A stretch of 64,000 nucleotides of DNA from Catenovulum sp. 2E275 (GCF_025515275.1 NZ_JAOPFU010000013.1:28952-92951), one strand, 5' to 3'. Shown: positions 37,523 through 47,415, counted from the stretch's first letter. Numbers and translations: made by a program. Notes: generated by a model not told the origin, from the letters alone.

Positions 37523-38497
37523 ATGATAGAACAAATTTCGTTAACCGGAACTATACCAGAACACGCAATCGGTAGTCGGTTAGATCAAGCAATTTCAGAA
37601 TTGTTCCCTGAATATTCTCGTTCTCGGTTAAAAGAGTGGCTTTTGGCGGGGCAAATTACCGTAAATGGGGTTGTGGCAACTAAACCCCGTGAAAAAGTCA
37701 TTGGCGGAGAGTTAATTGAAGTAAACGCCGAGCTTAAAGTTGAAGTTGAAGATGTTGCCGAAGATATTGAATTAGACATAGTTTATGAAGATGACGATAT
37801 TTTAGTTATCAATAAACCCGCAGGGCTAGTGGTTCATCCGGGAGCTGGTAATCGTCGTGGTACTATTTTAAATGCTTTACTGCATCATTACCCTGAAATT
37901 GAAGCTGTCCCAAGAGCGGGTATTGTGCATAGATTAGATAAAGACACCACAGGGTTAATGGTGGTTGCCAAAAATTTAATTGCGCAAACTTCATTAGTTG
38001 CTCAGTTACAAGATAAAACGGTTACCCGCGAATATGAGGCTTTAGTGAATGGTAATTTAACTGCTGGTGGGGTTGCGGATTACCCAATTGGTCGTCATCC
38101 CGATAAAAGAACCATAATGGCGGTCGTATCCGATGGTAAACCTGCGGTCACACATTTTAGAGTGGCAGAAAAATTTAGAGTGCATACCCGTTTACGTTTG
38201 CGTTTAGAAACGGGTCGAACTCACCAAATTCGTGTTCACATGGCACACTTAAAACATCCTTTAGTGGGCGATATAGCTTATGGTGGCCGAGCACGCCCAC
38301 CAAAAGGCGCCACGCCTGAATTTATTGAGCACTTACGCGGTTTTAGGCGTCAGGCTTTACATGCGGCTATTTTGGAACTTGAGCATCCGGCGACCGGCGA
38401 GTGGATGCAATTTGAGGCCGAAATTCCTCAAGACATGCAAGCGATGACACTTGCATTACGTGAAGATACTAAAATAAACGGACTAAAAGATTATTAA
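37523..38497 (+). CDS. rluD: 23S rRNA pseudouridine(1911/1915/1917) synthase
   Basis: RluD modifies three uridines in helix 69 of 23S rRNA. The 324-residue protein has an N-terminal S4 domain (about 14-75; GSRLDQAISELFPEYSRSRLKEWL) and the catalytic domain with HRLDKDTTGLMVVAK, where the Asp attacks uridine. The bamD-rluD divergent pair followed by pgeF is the same as in E. coli. Confidence 0.96.
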   Translation: MIEQISLTGTIPEHAIGSRLDQAISELFPEYSRSRLKEWLLAGQITVNGVVATKPREKVIGGELIEVNAELKVEVEDVAEDIELDIVYEDDDILVINKPAGLVVHPGAGNRRGTILNALLHHYPEIEAVPRAGIVHRLDKDTTGLMVVAKNLIAQTSLVAQLQDKTVTREYEALVNGNLTAGGVADYPIGRHPDKRTIMAVVSDGKPAVTHFRVAEKFRVHTRLRLRLETGRTHQIRVHMAHLKHPLVGDIAYGGRARPPKGATPEFIEHLRGFRRQALHAAILELEHPATGEWMQFEAEIPQDMQAMTLALREDTKINGLKDY

Positions 38498-38544
38498 TAT
38501 TGATATTAATGCTTACATTGATCCTCGAATGAGTCGCCAAAGCT

Positions 38545-39279
38545 ATGTTTTCAGTTAACTGGCCAGTGCCACCGCACGTTAAAACTCTGCAAACAACCCG
38601 ATTAAACGGTATGAGTAACGCGCCGTTTAACAGCCTGAATTTGGGTGCTCATGTTGGTGATAAATTAGCAGATGTCACAACCAACCGAGCAAAACTGGCA
38701 GTACCGCAGCCAGTTTTATGGTTGAATCAAACTCATAGCGATAATGCGCTTGAGTTACCGTTGGCAGATTATAGTATTTTGGATAAACCTGCCGATGCGG
38801 TTTATAGTTTTAAACCTAATCAAGTTTGCGCTGTGATGACAGCAGATTGTCTGCCGGTTTTATTAACCGATACTCAGGGTCAGTTTGTTGCGGCTGTACA
38901 TTGTGGTTGGCGTGGTTTGGCAAGTACAATTTTAACCAAAACCTTGGCAAAAATTAGTCAAAATATTGCTTATGATCCGGCTAATATCCTAGTTTGGTTG
39001 GGGCCGGCAATTGGTCCACAGCAATTTGAAGTAGGCGCAGAAGTTAAATCAATATTTAGCAAGTTAAATCCAGTTAACTCAACGGCGTTTAACGAGCAAA
39101 GCAATGATAAATATCTGGCGGATATTTATCAGCTTGCCAATAATGAGTTAACGGCTTTGGGCATAAAACACATTTTTTCAGATTATGAATGTACCGTGTC
39201 GCAACCTGATAAATATTTTTCGTACCGGCGCGACGGTATAACCGGCAGGCAAGCCAGCTTAATTTGGCTAGGACCCTAA
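38545..39279 (+). CDS. pgeF: Peptidoglycan editing factor PgeF / multicopper-like purine nucleosidase
   Basis: The 244-residue YfiH-family protein has the zinc-binding residues of the laccase-like domain: His in LNQTHSDN, Cys in MTADCLPVLLT and His in AAVHCGWRGL. In E. coli PgeF prevents misincorporation of L-Ser in place of L-Ala in muropeptides; purified relatives phosphorylate or deaminate purine nucleosides. It follows rluD after 47 bp in the same direction and is probably cotranscribed. Confidence 0.9.
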   Translation: MFSVNWPVPPHVKTLQTTRLNGMSNAPFNSLNLGAHVGDKLADVTTNRAKLAVPQPVLWLNQTHSDNALELPLADYSILDKPADAVYSFKPNQVCAVMTADCLPVLLTDTQGQFVAAVHCGWRGLASTILTKTLAKISQNIAYDPANILVWLGPAIGPQQFEVGAEVKSIFSKLNPVNSTAFNEQSNDKYLADIYQLANNELTALGIKHIFSDYECTVSQPDKYFSYRRDGITGRQASLIWLGP

Positions 39280-39346
39280 TCGGTTTTTATACTGACATTC
39301 AATTAAATTCAAGGTATAAAACCATACATAAAAATCGGAGTTAAGT

Positions 39347-39595
39347 ATGAATCCAATTATTCAAACATTAAAAGACTTAAATATCAGCGATGAAAAAATA
39401 GCTGAGTTATTCACCACACTAACTGAAAACCCAACTATGGCAATGAGTACCATTCAGTCGTTAGGGTTACCGCCAGAAAAATTACAAGGCTTAATGATGT
39501 TAGTGATGAGTAATCCTGCATTAATTAAAGAAGCAGTCGATGAGTTAGGTTTAGACTTTAGTAAAGTTGAATCGGCTAAAGCAAAGCTGGGCTAA
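39347..39595 (+). CDS. DUF2999 family protein
   Basis: The 82-residue soluble protein is mostly helical, with two short repeats around ENPTMAMSTIQSLGLPPEKLQ and NPALIKEAVDELGLD. It matches DUF2999, a family found almost only in marine gammaproteobacteria (Alteromonadales, Vibrio, Shewanella). Function is unknown. It has its own ribosome site (GGAG) and lies 67 bp after pgeF. Confidence 0.8.
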   Translation: MNPIIQTLKDLNISDEKIAELFTTLTENPTMAMSTIQSLGLPPEKLQGLMMLVMSNPALIKEAVDELGLDFSKVESAKAKLG

Positions 39596-39844
39596 GCATT
39601 ATTAAACTAATTTTCAGTTATTCTCTACCTTTATTTAATGGTTTATGAGGCTGGAGAATAACTCTATTCTATTTTTTATTATCTGAAATTTAATATTTAC
39701 CCATACTTACCTTAACGTACATTGAGATACCAAAAAACAGCAGGGTATTATTTATTGTGGGTAGTGACTTGGTTATTAAATTTGACCCTTTAATAGCTTT
39801 ATTGTTTAATCAATAATAAGTCTATAAAACAGGGAGCAGACATA

Positions 39845-40525
39845 TTGAGTCTGTTGAGTGAATTAAAGCCTGGATCTTCGGTCAGTGTCAGTTATTTAGA
39901 CGTTAGCCATAAAACTCAGAATATTCAATTAATATATGTTGGTTTAATTGAAGATGAGTATCTCATTTTACGTTTTCCCAATCAGAGAGTTTATGTTAAC
40001 AGTAAAATAGGTATAGCCCCTGGAGCTCATTTATCATTTAAAATTATGCTGGCGCAAGAAAGGCTGAATGTTTTGACATTTAAAGCTTCATCTTTAGGCC
40101 TTTCTAAATTAAGAGAACCAGTACTATTAGTACAGTATCCAGAGAAAGTGTATAGCCAGGCTCTCAGGACACAGCCTAGGTTATCTGTTGAAGCAATGGC
40201 TGAATTGGTTATTGTTGAATCTAAAGAATCTTTTTTGACTATGGTATCTGATTTTTCTTTAACAGGATTGAAATGCAGCTTTAATCTGACAGAACAGCAG
40301 GAAGCAGCTTACAATAAAGAAAAGATTGAGGCTCTAGTTGATCATAAAGTCAAAATCAACTTTGGCGTGAATAATGACTTTGAATCTGATTTTGAAGTTA
40401 CAGGTACAATTAAGAATGCTCGCAAAAATGGTAAAATAATGGTGGGAGTTCAGTTTGATGCAGCTAAAAGTGATCTAGTTAAAACTGTTTTTGCAATTTT
40501 ATTAATGCGCTTACATGGCTTATAA
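39845..40525 (+). CDS. PilZ-domain c-di-GMP receptor (YcgR-like)
   Basis: The 226-residue protein has an N-terminal beta domain similar to the flagellar brake YcgR-N (about 5-95) and a C-terminal PilZ domain (about 105-225). The c-di-GMP motifs are both there: RxxxR as RTQPR and (D/N)xSxxG as DFSLTG. A role in motility or adhesion is likely. The start is TTG at 39845, with AGGGAG eight bases upstream; no ATG lies in frame before the domain. The 249-bp gap upstream holds no gene I can see. Confidence 0.85.
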   Translation: MSLLSELKPGSSVSVSYLDVSHKTQNIQLIYVGLIEDEYLILRFPNQRVYVNSKIGIAPGAHLSFKIMLAQERLNVLTFKASSLGLSKLREPVLLVQYPEKVYSQALRTQPRLSVEAMAELVIVESKESFLTMVSDFSLTGLKCSFNLTEQQEAAYNKEKIEALVDHKVKINFGVNNDFESDFEVTGTIKNARKNGKIMVGVQFDAAKSDLVKTVFAILLMRLHGL

Positions 40526-40557
40526 GCGCATTTATCAACTCATAAACAATAAAAAGC

Positions 40558-41523
40558 TTAATTGGTTTTAGCTGTATTTAAGTCCTCAAGTTGAGGCAGT
40601 GCAATAAAAGATCCTACCTGAGTAACAGTATAAGCGCCGCATCGAGCTGCAAAGTTAACCGCTTCAATTACATTTTCAAACAAATTTAGCCACTGGCTTA
40701 ACCCATCTGTATTCGATGCTTTTTGACAGGCAAAAAATAAAAAACCACCAATAAAAGAATCACCCGCCGCAGTGGTATCAACTGGTGTGACTTTAGGTGT
40801 TGGATAGGTCCCTTTAAATTGAGTAGAAATAAACTCAACTGGTTTGCTACCATCGGTTAACAAGACCAGTGAACCTTGATTTACCCAATTTTGAATAGTG
40901 CTATCGACATTAGTTGCGCCATATAATACTTCGATTTCTTCACGGCTAGCTTTAATAATATCGGCTTGTTTAGCCAGTTGATTTATTTTAGGTGCGGCGG
41001 TATTCGGGTTTTGCCAAAAAGCATGGCGATAATTAATATCTAAACTAATTAAACCTTGAGTGGCTTTAATTTTTTCAATCACAGCATTGGTAATAGATTC
41101 CAACTCAGGGCTGGCAACCGAGCCTGAACAAAAATGAAATAAGCTTTGTTCACTGAATAAGTCAGCGTTAAAGTCAGCCAGTTCAATATAAGTATGTGCG
41201 GCATTTTCTAAATAAAAGTCAAAACTGCGCTCGCGGTTGTGATCAAACGAAACCAGCGCCATTGCAGTTTTTTTATCTTTAGCGGTATTTAAACAATCAA
41301 TATTCACCTTAAAGCGGGTGAGTTCGCTGCGTAAAAATTTGCCAAATTGATCTTCGCCGACTTTACCAACTAAGCGGCTATCACCGCCTAATTTAGCCAC
41401 AGCAACTGCAACATTAGCTGGTGCGCCACCGGCACAAGCTTTATACATATTTTGATTGTCGTTATCATCAGCCTGAACTGACATCATATCAATTATGGCT
41501 TCACCAACAGAAATGACTTTCAT
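40558..41523 (-). CDS. Fructokinase (PfkB family)
   Basis: The 321-residue ribokinase-like enzyme has the N-terminal GGAPANVAVAVAKLGG sugar-binding segment and the C-terminal TTAAGDSFIGGFL motif, whose Asp is the catalytic base. It should phosphorylate fructose (to fructose 6-phosphate) released by the GH32 enzyme encoded 8 kb away. It is 35 bp downstream of the FHS symporter gene and must be in the same operon under the ROK repressor. Confidence 0.88.
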   Translation of the reverse strand: MKVISVGEAIIDMMSVQADDNDNQNMYKACAGGAPANVAVAVAKLGGDSRLVGKVGEDQFGKFLRSELTRFKVNIDCLNTAKDKKTAMALVSFDHNRERSFDFYLENAAHTYIELADFNADLFSEQSLFHFCSGSVASPELESITNAVIEKIKATQGLISLDINYRHAFWQNPNTAAPKINQLAKQADIIKASREEIEVLYGATNVDSTIQNWVNQGSLVLLTDGSKPVEFISTQFKGTYPTPKVTPVDTTAAGDSFIGGFLFFACQKASNTDGLSQWLNLFENVIEAVNFAARCGAYTVTQVGSFIALPQLEDLNTAKTN

Positions 41524-41558
41524 ATTTATAACCTTTTGAATTAGAGTAAATTTATACG

Positions 41559-42884
41559 TTAAATTGAATGTGAATAAGCATGAGTTTGTTTAGTGGTTTT
41601 AACCGTTTGAGTATTGGTTAAATCAAACAAGGCATAAGCTGCGACCATTAAAAAACAGCCTGCAGGCACCACAAAAGAAATCACAATGCCAAAATGGTCT
41701 ATCACCCAAGCTTGTGTCATAGACATGACTGCACCGCCAACAATTGCCATAACTAAACCGGCTGCACCAAATTTGGTATCTTCACCTAAATCTTTTAATG
41801 CCAGCGCATAAATAGTTGGGAAAACTAAAGATAAACAAGCTGAAATGAGTACCAGTGCAACCACGCCCGCTAAATTGACATTTAATAACATAAATACAGA
41901 TAACAAAGCTGCTGTACTGGTCATTAATAATAAAAGTTTAGCTGGGCGAATAAATCCCATTAGCCAAGTCATAATAAAGCGGGATAATAAAAATAAGATC
42001 ATGCTGTATTGCAGCACTTCACCGCCCGTGACTTCATCACCGCCAAGTGCTTTCATTGTGTATTGAATCGTGAAAGTCCAGACACAAGTTTGCGCGCCCA
42101 CGTTAAAAAATTGCGCAATCACGCCAAAACGATAATGGCGGTTTTGATACAAGCGGTTAAGTACTTTAGACAAAACAAATGACGTTGAATTAGTCGCGAT
42201 TTTTGTCTGAGGTTTTATAGATGCAGGCGCTCGGCTAAAAGCAATTGCCAGCCAGATAATGACTAAAATACAAGCCATTCCAACATAAGGTGTCATTACC
42301 GCAGATAATTCATGGCTGATCACTTGTTTTAATTCAGACTGTGACATTAAGCTGCGCTCAATTGCGTCGGCTTTATCTAAATTTGGCAAAATTAAAGTAG
42401 CTGCTAAAAATACCCCAACATTAGTGCCAACCGGATTAAAAGCTTGCGCTAAATTAAGCCTGCGGGTGGCTGTTTGCTCACTGCCCATGCACATAACATA
42501 AGGGTTTGCCGAGGTTTCTAAAATAGATAAACCGCCAGCCAAAATAAATAATGCAGCTAAAAAATAGCTATAAGTCATGGTTTGACTGGCTGGGTAAAAC
42601 ATAAATGCGCCAATAGCTGCACAGCCTAATCCGGTTAAAACCCCAGTTTTGTAGCTAAATTTTTTATTGAGCATTGCCGCCGGAATCGCCAAACAAAAAT
42701 ACGCACCATAATAAGCAAACTGAACTAATGCAGCTTGCAACGCCGACATGCTAAATGTTTTGCTAAACACCTTAACCAGCGGATCTGTCATATTGGCTGC
42801 TGTTCCCCAAGCGGCAAAACATAAAGTGAGTAAAATAAATTGCAGGTACATATTTTTTGAGACCAGGGCAGGGCGGTTTTTCAT
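41559..42884 (-). CDS. FHS-type sugar:H+ symporter (FucP-like)
   Basis: The roughly 441-residue protein has twelve hydrophobic segments of the fucose-galactose-glucose (FHS) branch of the MFS: FAAWGTAANMTDPLVKVF at the start, ETSANPYVMCMG and RLNLAQAFNPVGTNVGVFLAA, all typical. Since its operon partner is a fructokinase, fructose is the likely substrate (inference). The ATG at 42884 is chosen; an in-frame GTG at 42893 is possible, and neither has a strong ribosome site. Confidence 0.86.
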   Translation of the reverse strand: MKNRPALVSKNMYLQFILLTLCFAAWGTAANMTDPLVKVFSKTFSMSALQAALVQFAYYGAYFCLAIPAAMLNKKFSYKTGVLTGLGCAAIGAFMFYPASQTMTYSYFLAALFILAGGLSILETSANPYVMCMGSEQTATRRLNLAQAFNPVGTNVGVFLAATLILPNLDKADAIERSLMSQSELKQVISHELSAVMTPYVGMACILVIIWLAIAFSRAPASIKPQTKIATNSTSFVLSKVLNRLYQNRHYRFGVIAQFFNVGAQTCVWTFTIQYTMKALGGDEVTGGEVLQYSMILFLLSRFIMTWLMGFIRPAKLLLLMTSTAALLSVFMLLNVNLAGVVALVLISACLSLVFPTIYALALKDLGEDTKFGAAGLVMAIVGGAVMSMTQAWVIDHFGIVISFVVPAGCFLMVAAYALFDLTNTQTVKTTKQTHAYSHSI

Positions 42885-42945
42885 CTTTATCACTTTTCAT
42901 TTACATTAAGATTGAGCGAATTTAACCACTCAAAAAACGACATGT

Positions 42946-43020
42946 CAATAAATCAATTAAGTTGATTTATTGTTTTTGGCCTTAAGTATTGGTTAAAAAA
43001 ATTAACTGAAATAAGTTAAT
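42946..43020. promoter_or_regulatory. Two palindromic operators between symporter and ROK gene
   Basis: Site 1: CAATAAATCAA (42946-42956), 5 bp, then TTGATTTATTG (42962-42972), a perfect 11-bp inverted repeat. Site 2: ATTAACTGAAATAAGTTAAT (43001-43020), 7-bp arms. Both lie in the 210-bp divergent promoter region and are the probable targets of the ROK repressor. Confidence 0.65.
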
Positions 43021-43094
43021 TGATTGTTTGCAATACAGATTTAAGGTATTTTTAAACGTTATTTTTCAGCCTGTATTTTTTAAGTCCGTGCCCC

Positions 43095-44285
43095 ATGAAA
43101 CCAACAGCTAAAAAAACCTTATCTCAGGGACGCAGCCAATCCGGATTGCGTGACCATAATGTGCGTCAAATCCTTTCATTAATCAGAACGCAGGGGCAGC
43201 TGCCTAAAGCTGAAATTGCCAAAAATCTTGGGTTATCTGCTCAGGCGGTCACTGTGATCACCACTGAATTAGAAGAAGAAGGGCTTATCATTAAACAGCG
43301 TTCGCAAAAAGGTAAAGTTGGGAAGCCTATTGTCCCTTTGTCGATTAACCCCGATGGTGCTTTTGCCATTGGGCTAAAAGTCGACCGGCGTAATTTTGAA
43401 TTAACCTTGATCGATTTTGTTGGTAATGTGCGTGCAAGTTTAAGTGAAAATTTTGCTTATCCGACGGTTGGTGCGCTTCTGGCATTTGTTAAACGTGGTA
43501 TCAAAGCGATTTCAGTTAGTTTATCAGCTGAGAGTAAAAACCGAATCAAAGGCCTCGGCATAGCTACACCGTATCAAATTTGGAACTGGGCAGAAGAGGC
43601 TGGTGCGCCACAGGATGTGATGCATCAATGGCAAAATTTTGATTTTGAAAACCAGCTGTCAGCTTTAACCCATTTGCCTATTTATATTTCAAATGATGAT
43701 ACCGCAGCCTGTAGTGCAGAGCTTTGTTTTGGTAATACTCAACAATATCAGCATTTTTTATATATGTTTATTGGCCCGTTTATTGGGGGCGGTTTAGTGC
43801 TGAATCAAAAAATATTTAGTGGTAAATCCGGTAATGCAGCCGCGATAGGCTCGATTCCACTAGGGCTTTCTAGTGTCGCGTCACTTTCCAGTTCTGCGCC
43901 AAACCGCCAACTTATTAATCAATCATCTTTATTTTTATTAGAAAATCGGCTTAAAACACAAGGAATTGATACTCGAATTTTGTATTTTGCAAATAGCCAA
44001 TGGCAAGGATTTGACGATATTTTAACAAACTGGATTGATACCATTGCCGATGGTTTGGTTTATGCCAGTTTAACCGCAACAGCTATTTTAGATTTAGAAG
44101 CTGTGATTATTGACGGAGCAGTGCCGCAAGCAGTTAAACAGCGGATTGTGGAAACGGTTAAACAAAAATATCAAAGCTCAGATACTCGGGGTTTAACTCA
44201 ACTTGAATTTTGCTGTGGCGAATTAGGCCGGCAAGCGCAGGCAATAGGCAGCGCTAATTTACCCTTGCTGGCACAGTATTATTAA
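43095..44285 (+). CDS. ROK family transcriptional repressor
   Basis: The 396-residue protein has an N-terminal winged HTH (about 22-80; AEIAKNLGLSAQAVTVITTELEEEGLI) followed by a ROK sugar-kinase-like domain (about 88-390; FIGPFIGGGLVLNQKIFSGKSGNAAAIGSIPLG). The GHxxxxxxGxxCxCGxxG zinc motif of NagC/Mlc is not kept. It lies opposite the symporter-fructokinase operon and probably represses it, with fructose or a phosphate as inducer (inference). Confidence 0.88.
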   Translation: MKPTAKKTLSQGRSQSGLRDHNVRQILSLIRTQGQLPKAEIAKNLGLSAQAVTVITTELEEEGLIIKQRSQKGKVGKPIVPLSINPDGAFAIGLKVDRRNFELTLIDFVGNVRASLSENFAYPTVGALLAFVKRGIKAISVSLSAESKNRIKGLGIATPYQIWNWAEEAGAPQDVMHQWQNFDFENQLSALTHLPIYISNDDTAACSAELCFGNTQQYQHFLYMFIGPFIGGGLVLNQKIFSGKSGNAAAIGSIPLGLSSVASLSSSAPNRQLINQSSLFLLENRLKTQGIDTRILYFANSQWQGFDDILTNWIDTIADGLVYASLTATAILDLEAVIIDGAVPQAVKQRIVETVKQKYQSSDTRGLTQLEFCCGELGRQAQAIGSANLPLLAQYY

Positions 44286-44464
44286 TTTGTTATTTAACGC
44301 TGAATGGCTAAATCACAGGTATATTCCTCGATAGGTTTTAGTTCGAGCAAAATCACTATTAATAAATAAAATTTACTAATTTGATTGTGTTAAATAGGTT
44401 TTATATAGCATTAAACTGCTCTAAGGTGTTTCATATAGTTTTTAATGCTAATAAAGCTAAATTA

Positions 44465-45880
44465 TTATAGGTAATACTCTGAACTAGAAACTTGTTTGTT
44501 TTGATAAAGTTTGAGCCTGTGTTCAATATCAGGATACACCTCCCAGCCTTGCTCTTGTGCTTGTTCCAATGCTTCATTTTGATAATTAATGGCTTTTTTG
44601 AAATTACCTAAAGCGGCATAAGCGGCTGCATAGGTTTCGTAATAGCGAACTTTATCAATCAGTTTATTCGATAAATTATCTAAAATATCAATTGCTTCCT
44701 GTGGCTTTTGCAGCTCTTGAAACGGATTAGTTGCCAAATGCCAAGTAAAGTGTAATTTAACTAATTCATCTTTATCTTTTAAACTTTTACGAAATAGCGA
44801 TAATCCGAGTTTTTGGCTGTTTAAATCGTTAATAGCCAAGTAACTTTTAGCTGCATGAATTTGTGCTGGAATATAATAATGCATTGCAGAAGCTTGCATC
44901 CAAGCTTTACTAGCAGGTAAGTCTACTTTGCAGCCTATTCCGTTTTGTAAGTTAACGGCCAGATCAAATTGAGCGTGAGGTGAACCTTTTTGTGCCGCTT
45001 GGAATAATAACCGGTTAATTTCCTGATACTCAAAAGGAGAATGTTGAATATTTTTTTCAGTTTGATACCACTGGCTAAATGTCTGTTTTGCTTTGTCGTC
45101 AAACATTTGTTCGAGCACTTTTAACTTTCGGCTAAAATGGTAAAGCTCTGTTGGGTTATTATTATCGAGCTCTTTAACATCTTTTTTTAAGCTGCTAATG
45201 GCCCGATCATAATCTTTTTTACCCGCTATTAAATAGTGTAAAGATACGGTGTAACCAGTATAACGTCGTTGTCCTTTGCTATATCGCCATTGATATAGCG
45301 CTTTTAATGTAGGGGCAACAAATTTTATATCTGTGTAGGTGTCTATTTCTATATCGCGTACATGGCCCTGTTTGGACACTGTAAATTTAGCTAAAACATG
45401 ACCGTCTTTCAGTTGTTTAACCATACGTCTTGGATAATAAGGGTCAACTCTACTCAATTTTTTTGGCAGGTTTTTTGCGCATTCAATATCTGATAAATAT
45501 TGCGGACTAAACTTATCGAGAGTAACTTTTCTGCCATAAGTTTTATAAAGCTCATTAACTCTAACTTCAATCTCGGCAATAAAAGCATCACTCATCGGTG
45601 TAAAAGCGTCTAAAAAGCTATTCTGAATATCTTCACGCTGGCTATTTACATAAGCTAAATACATCCAACTTGCGGCTTCTAAACGGTTAATCTCTACACC
45701 ATTACCGGTCAAATAATTCTGACCAATAAAATATTGAGCGACTTCATCACCTACCGCTGCTCTGGGTAATAATTGTTGATTGGTTGGAATATCGTCTGCT
45801 GCTAATGCTGTGTTTGTTAGGTTAAAACTTAACATTAACAAGACTATAAATGGGTATAAGGCAGGTTTTAGTTTATGCAT
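44465..45880 (-). CDS. Secreted TonB C-terminal-like / Sel1-TPR repeat protein
   Basis: The 471-residue protein has a clear signal peptide (about 1-27, ending ALA). Residues about 35-75 form a Sel1-like repeat (RAAVGDEVAQYFIGQNYLTGNGVEINRLEAASWMY), about 140-215 resemble a TonB C-terminal domain (DPYYPRRMVKQLKDGHVLAKFTVSKQGHVRDIEI), about 290-345 a second Sel1 block, and about 405-455 TPRs. There is no membrane anchor besides the signal, so it is periplasmic, unlike true TonB. A role in envelope interactions is a guess. It is a single gene. Confidence 0.72.
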   Translation of the reverse strand: MHKLKPALYPFIVLLMLSFNLTNTALAADDIPTNQQLLPRAAVGDEVAQYFIGQNYLTGNGVEINRLEAASWMYLAYVNSQREDIQNSFLDAFTPMSDAFIAEIEVRVNELYKTYGRKVTLDKFSPQYLSDIECAKNLPKKLSRVDPYYPRRMVKQLKDGHVLAKFTVSKQGHVRDIEIDTYTDIKFVAPTLKALYQWRYSKGQRRYTGYTVSLHYLIAGKKDYDRAISSLKKDVKELDNNNPTELYHFSRKLKVLEQMFDDKAKQTFSQWYQTEKNIQHSPFEYQEINRLLFQAAQKGSPHAQFDLAVNLQNGIGCKVDLPASKAWMQASAMHYYIPAQIHAAKSYLAINDLNSQKLGLSLFRKSLKDKDELVKLHFTWHLATNPFQELQKPQEAIDILDNLSNKLIDKVRYYETYAAAYAALGNFKKAINYQNEALEQAQEQGWEVYPDIEHRLKLYQNKQVSSSEYYL

Positions 45881-45990
45881 GGTCAGATCCTTTGATATTT
45901 AGCTTTTAATTTAACAAATAAATTACATTTAGTGAAGCTGAATATATGTGCTTTAATAAGCAAGTTTCAGACTGTTTTAGTGGAGCATAA

Positions 45991-46563
45991 ATGCAAGCAA
46001 TTATTGATTATTTTGTTGAGTTGGATCATTTAAAGTTGGTTAGCCGGAAAACGTATTTAAATGATCAAAGCCGTCAGGAAAACTCAGCCGAACACTCTTG
46101 GCATTTAGCAATGGCGTGTTGGAATTTAGCTGAATATTTTAAATTAGATGTTGATCACGGCAAATTATTAAAACTCGCGTTAGTACATGATTTAGGCGAA
46201 ATTGATGCCGGTGATACTTTTTTATATTCCAATAATAGAGAAGATGCAGATATAAAAGAAAGAGAAGGGGTTTTACGTTTAGCTCAGCATAAAGGCAATT
46301 ATGTAACGGATTTAATTAAGCTATGGGATGAACAGGAATACGGCGACAGTGCTGAAGTTAAATTGTTAAAAGCAGCCGACAGGTTATTACCTTTAATGAT
46401 GAATATTCATACCAAAGGCCGTGCTTGGCGTGAGTTGGGGGTTAAAAAATCACAGGTTTTAGCAAAACATGGGTTTATTAAACAGACATTTCCTGAGATT
46501 TTTAACTGGATTGAAATTCAGGTAGCTGAGGCAGTTAAACAAGGTTGGTTGATAAACGAATAA
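45991..46563 (+). CDS. HD-domain phosphohydrolase (YfbR/HDDC2-like)
   Basis: The 190-residue protein has the HD metal residues in order: His in SAEHSWHLA, HD in LVHDLGEIDAGD, and Asp in KAADRLLPL. This is the HD_3 pattern of 5'-deoxynucleotidases such as YfbR and human HDDC2, which dephosphorylate nucleoside monophosphates. Substrate not proven. A hairpin (46566-46573 with 46594-46601, GCTGAGCC) follows and may terminate it and the convergent grxB. Confidence 0.82.
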   Translation: MQAIIDYFVELDHLKLVSRKTYLNDQSRQENSAEHSWHLAMACWNLAEYFKLDVDHGKLLKLALVHDLGEIDAGDTFLYSNNREDADIKEREGVLRLAQHKGNYVTDLIKLWDEQEYGDSAEVKLLKAADRLLPLMMNIHTKGRAWRELGVKKSQVLAKHGFIKQTFPEIFNWIEIQVAEAVKQGWLINE

Positions 46564-46637
46564 ACGCTGAGCCGCAGCAAAATTTGTAGGGTGGGCTCAG
46601 CTATTTATTTAGATATATTCTCTTAGAGCTTAAACCG

Positions 46638-47288
46638 TTAAATTGCTTGATCTTTATATAAATGTACTTTGGTTAGTTTAGAGACTTGAGTGACATATTC
46701 TTCTGCTTTATTCGGCAGTTTTAAGTCTTTAACAACAGTTAAGTTACGTAAAAACGGAAATAAATTAATATCATCAAAACTTAGCTGATTATTTTTATCT
46801 GACGGCAGTTGAATAAAGTCCAGTTTTTGTAAAACTGCATGCATTTGCTCAATTGCCAAATTAGATTGTTCAAATGCTTTTTCAAAACTCATATCTATCA
46901 TTTTAGTTTTGTTTTTTTCAAACCAGTTTTTAGCTTGCTGCGACTGAAATTCGGGTAACTCGATTTTTAACCAGCGCGGAAACACTAAAATATGACTGAC
47001 TTGGCTAGCTTGACTTAACCAGTTATTAATTTGGTTAGCTTGTGTAGCAGGGGTTAAGACGGGTTGATTGTCGGATTTATCCAGATATTTAACGATATCT
47101 AAACTTTCGGCCATAAAGCTGCCATCTTCTTTTTGTAAAATCGGTACCATATTGGCGCCAACTTTATCAATACGAGCCTGCACATCGTGATTTTGAATTG
47201 CTTCTATTTCTACCTGTAAGTTTTTAAGCCCAACAGGCATCATGGCTTTTACACAAAATGGGCAATGATCAAAAACAAATAATTTCAT
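46638..47288 (-). CDS. grxB: Glutaredoxin 2
   Basis: The 216-residue GST-like glutaredoxin has the active site CPFC at residues 9-12 within LFVFDHCPFCVKA, followed by the conserved cis-Pro loop (MVPILQKEDGSFMAESLDIVKYLD) and an all-helical C-terminal domain. It reduces mixed disulfides using glutathione in the cytoplasm. It is a single gene, convergent with the HD-domain gene. Confidence 0.92.
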   Translation of the reverse strand: MKLFVFDHCPFCVKAMMPVGLKNLQVEIEAIQNHDVQARIDKVGANMVPILQKEDGSFMAESLDIVKYLDKSDNQPVLTPATQANQINNWLSQASQVSHILVFPRWLKIELPEFQSQQAKNWFEKNKTKMIDMSFEKAFEQSNLAIEQMHAVLQKLDFIQLPSDKNNQLSFDDINLFPFLRNLTVVKDLKLPNKAEEYVTQVSKLTKVHLYKDQAI

Positions 47289-47415
47289 GTGATTTCCCTT
47301 TTTGATTAGTACGGGGTTATCATATCAGCCTTTACTTTTTATTTCGACTTGATCGATGAAGTTAGTTCTAAAATTGATATTAACTAAAAGAACACAGAGT
47401 GGTATCAAGTTATTG

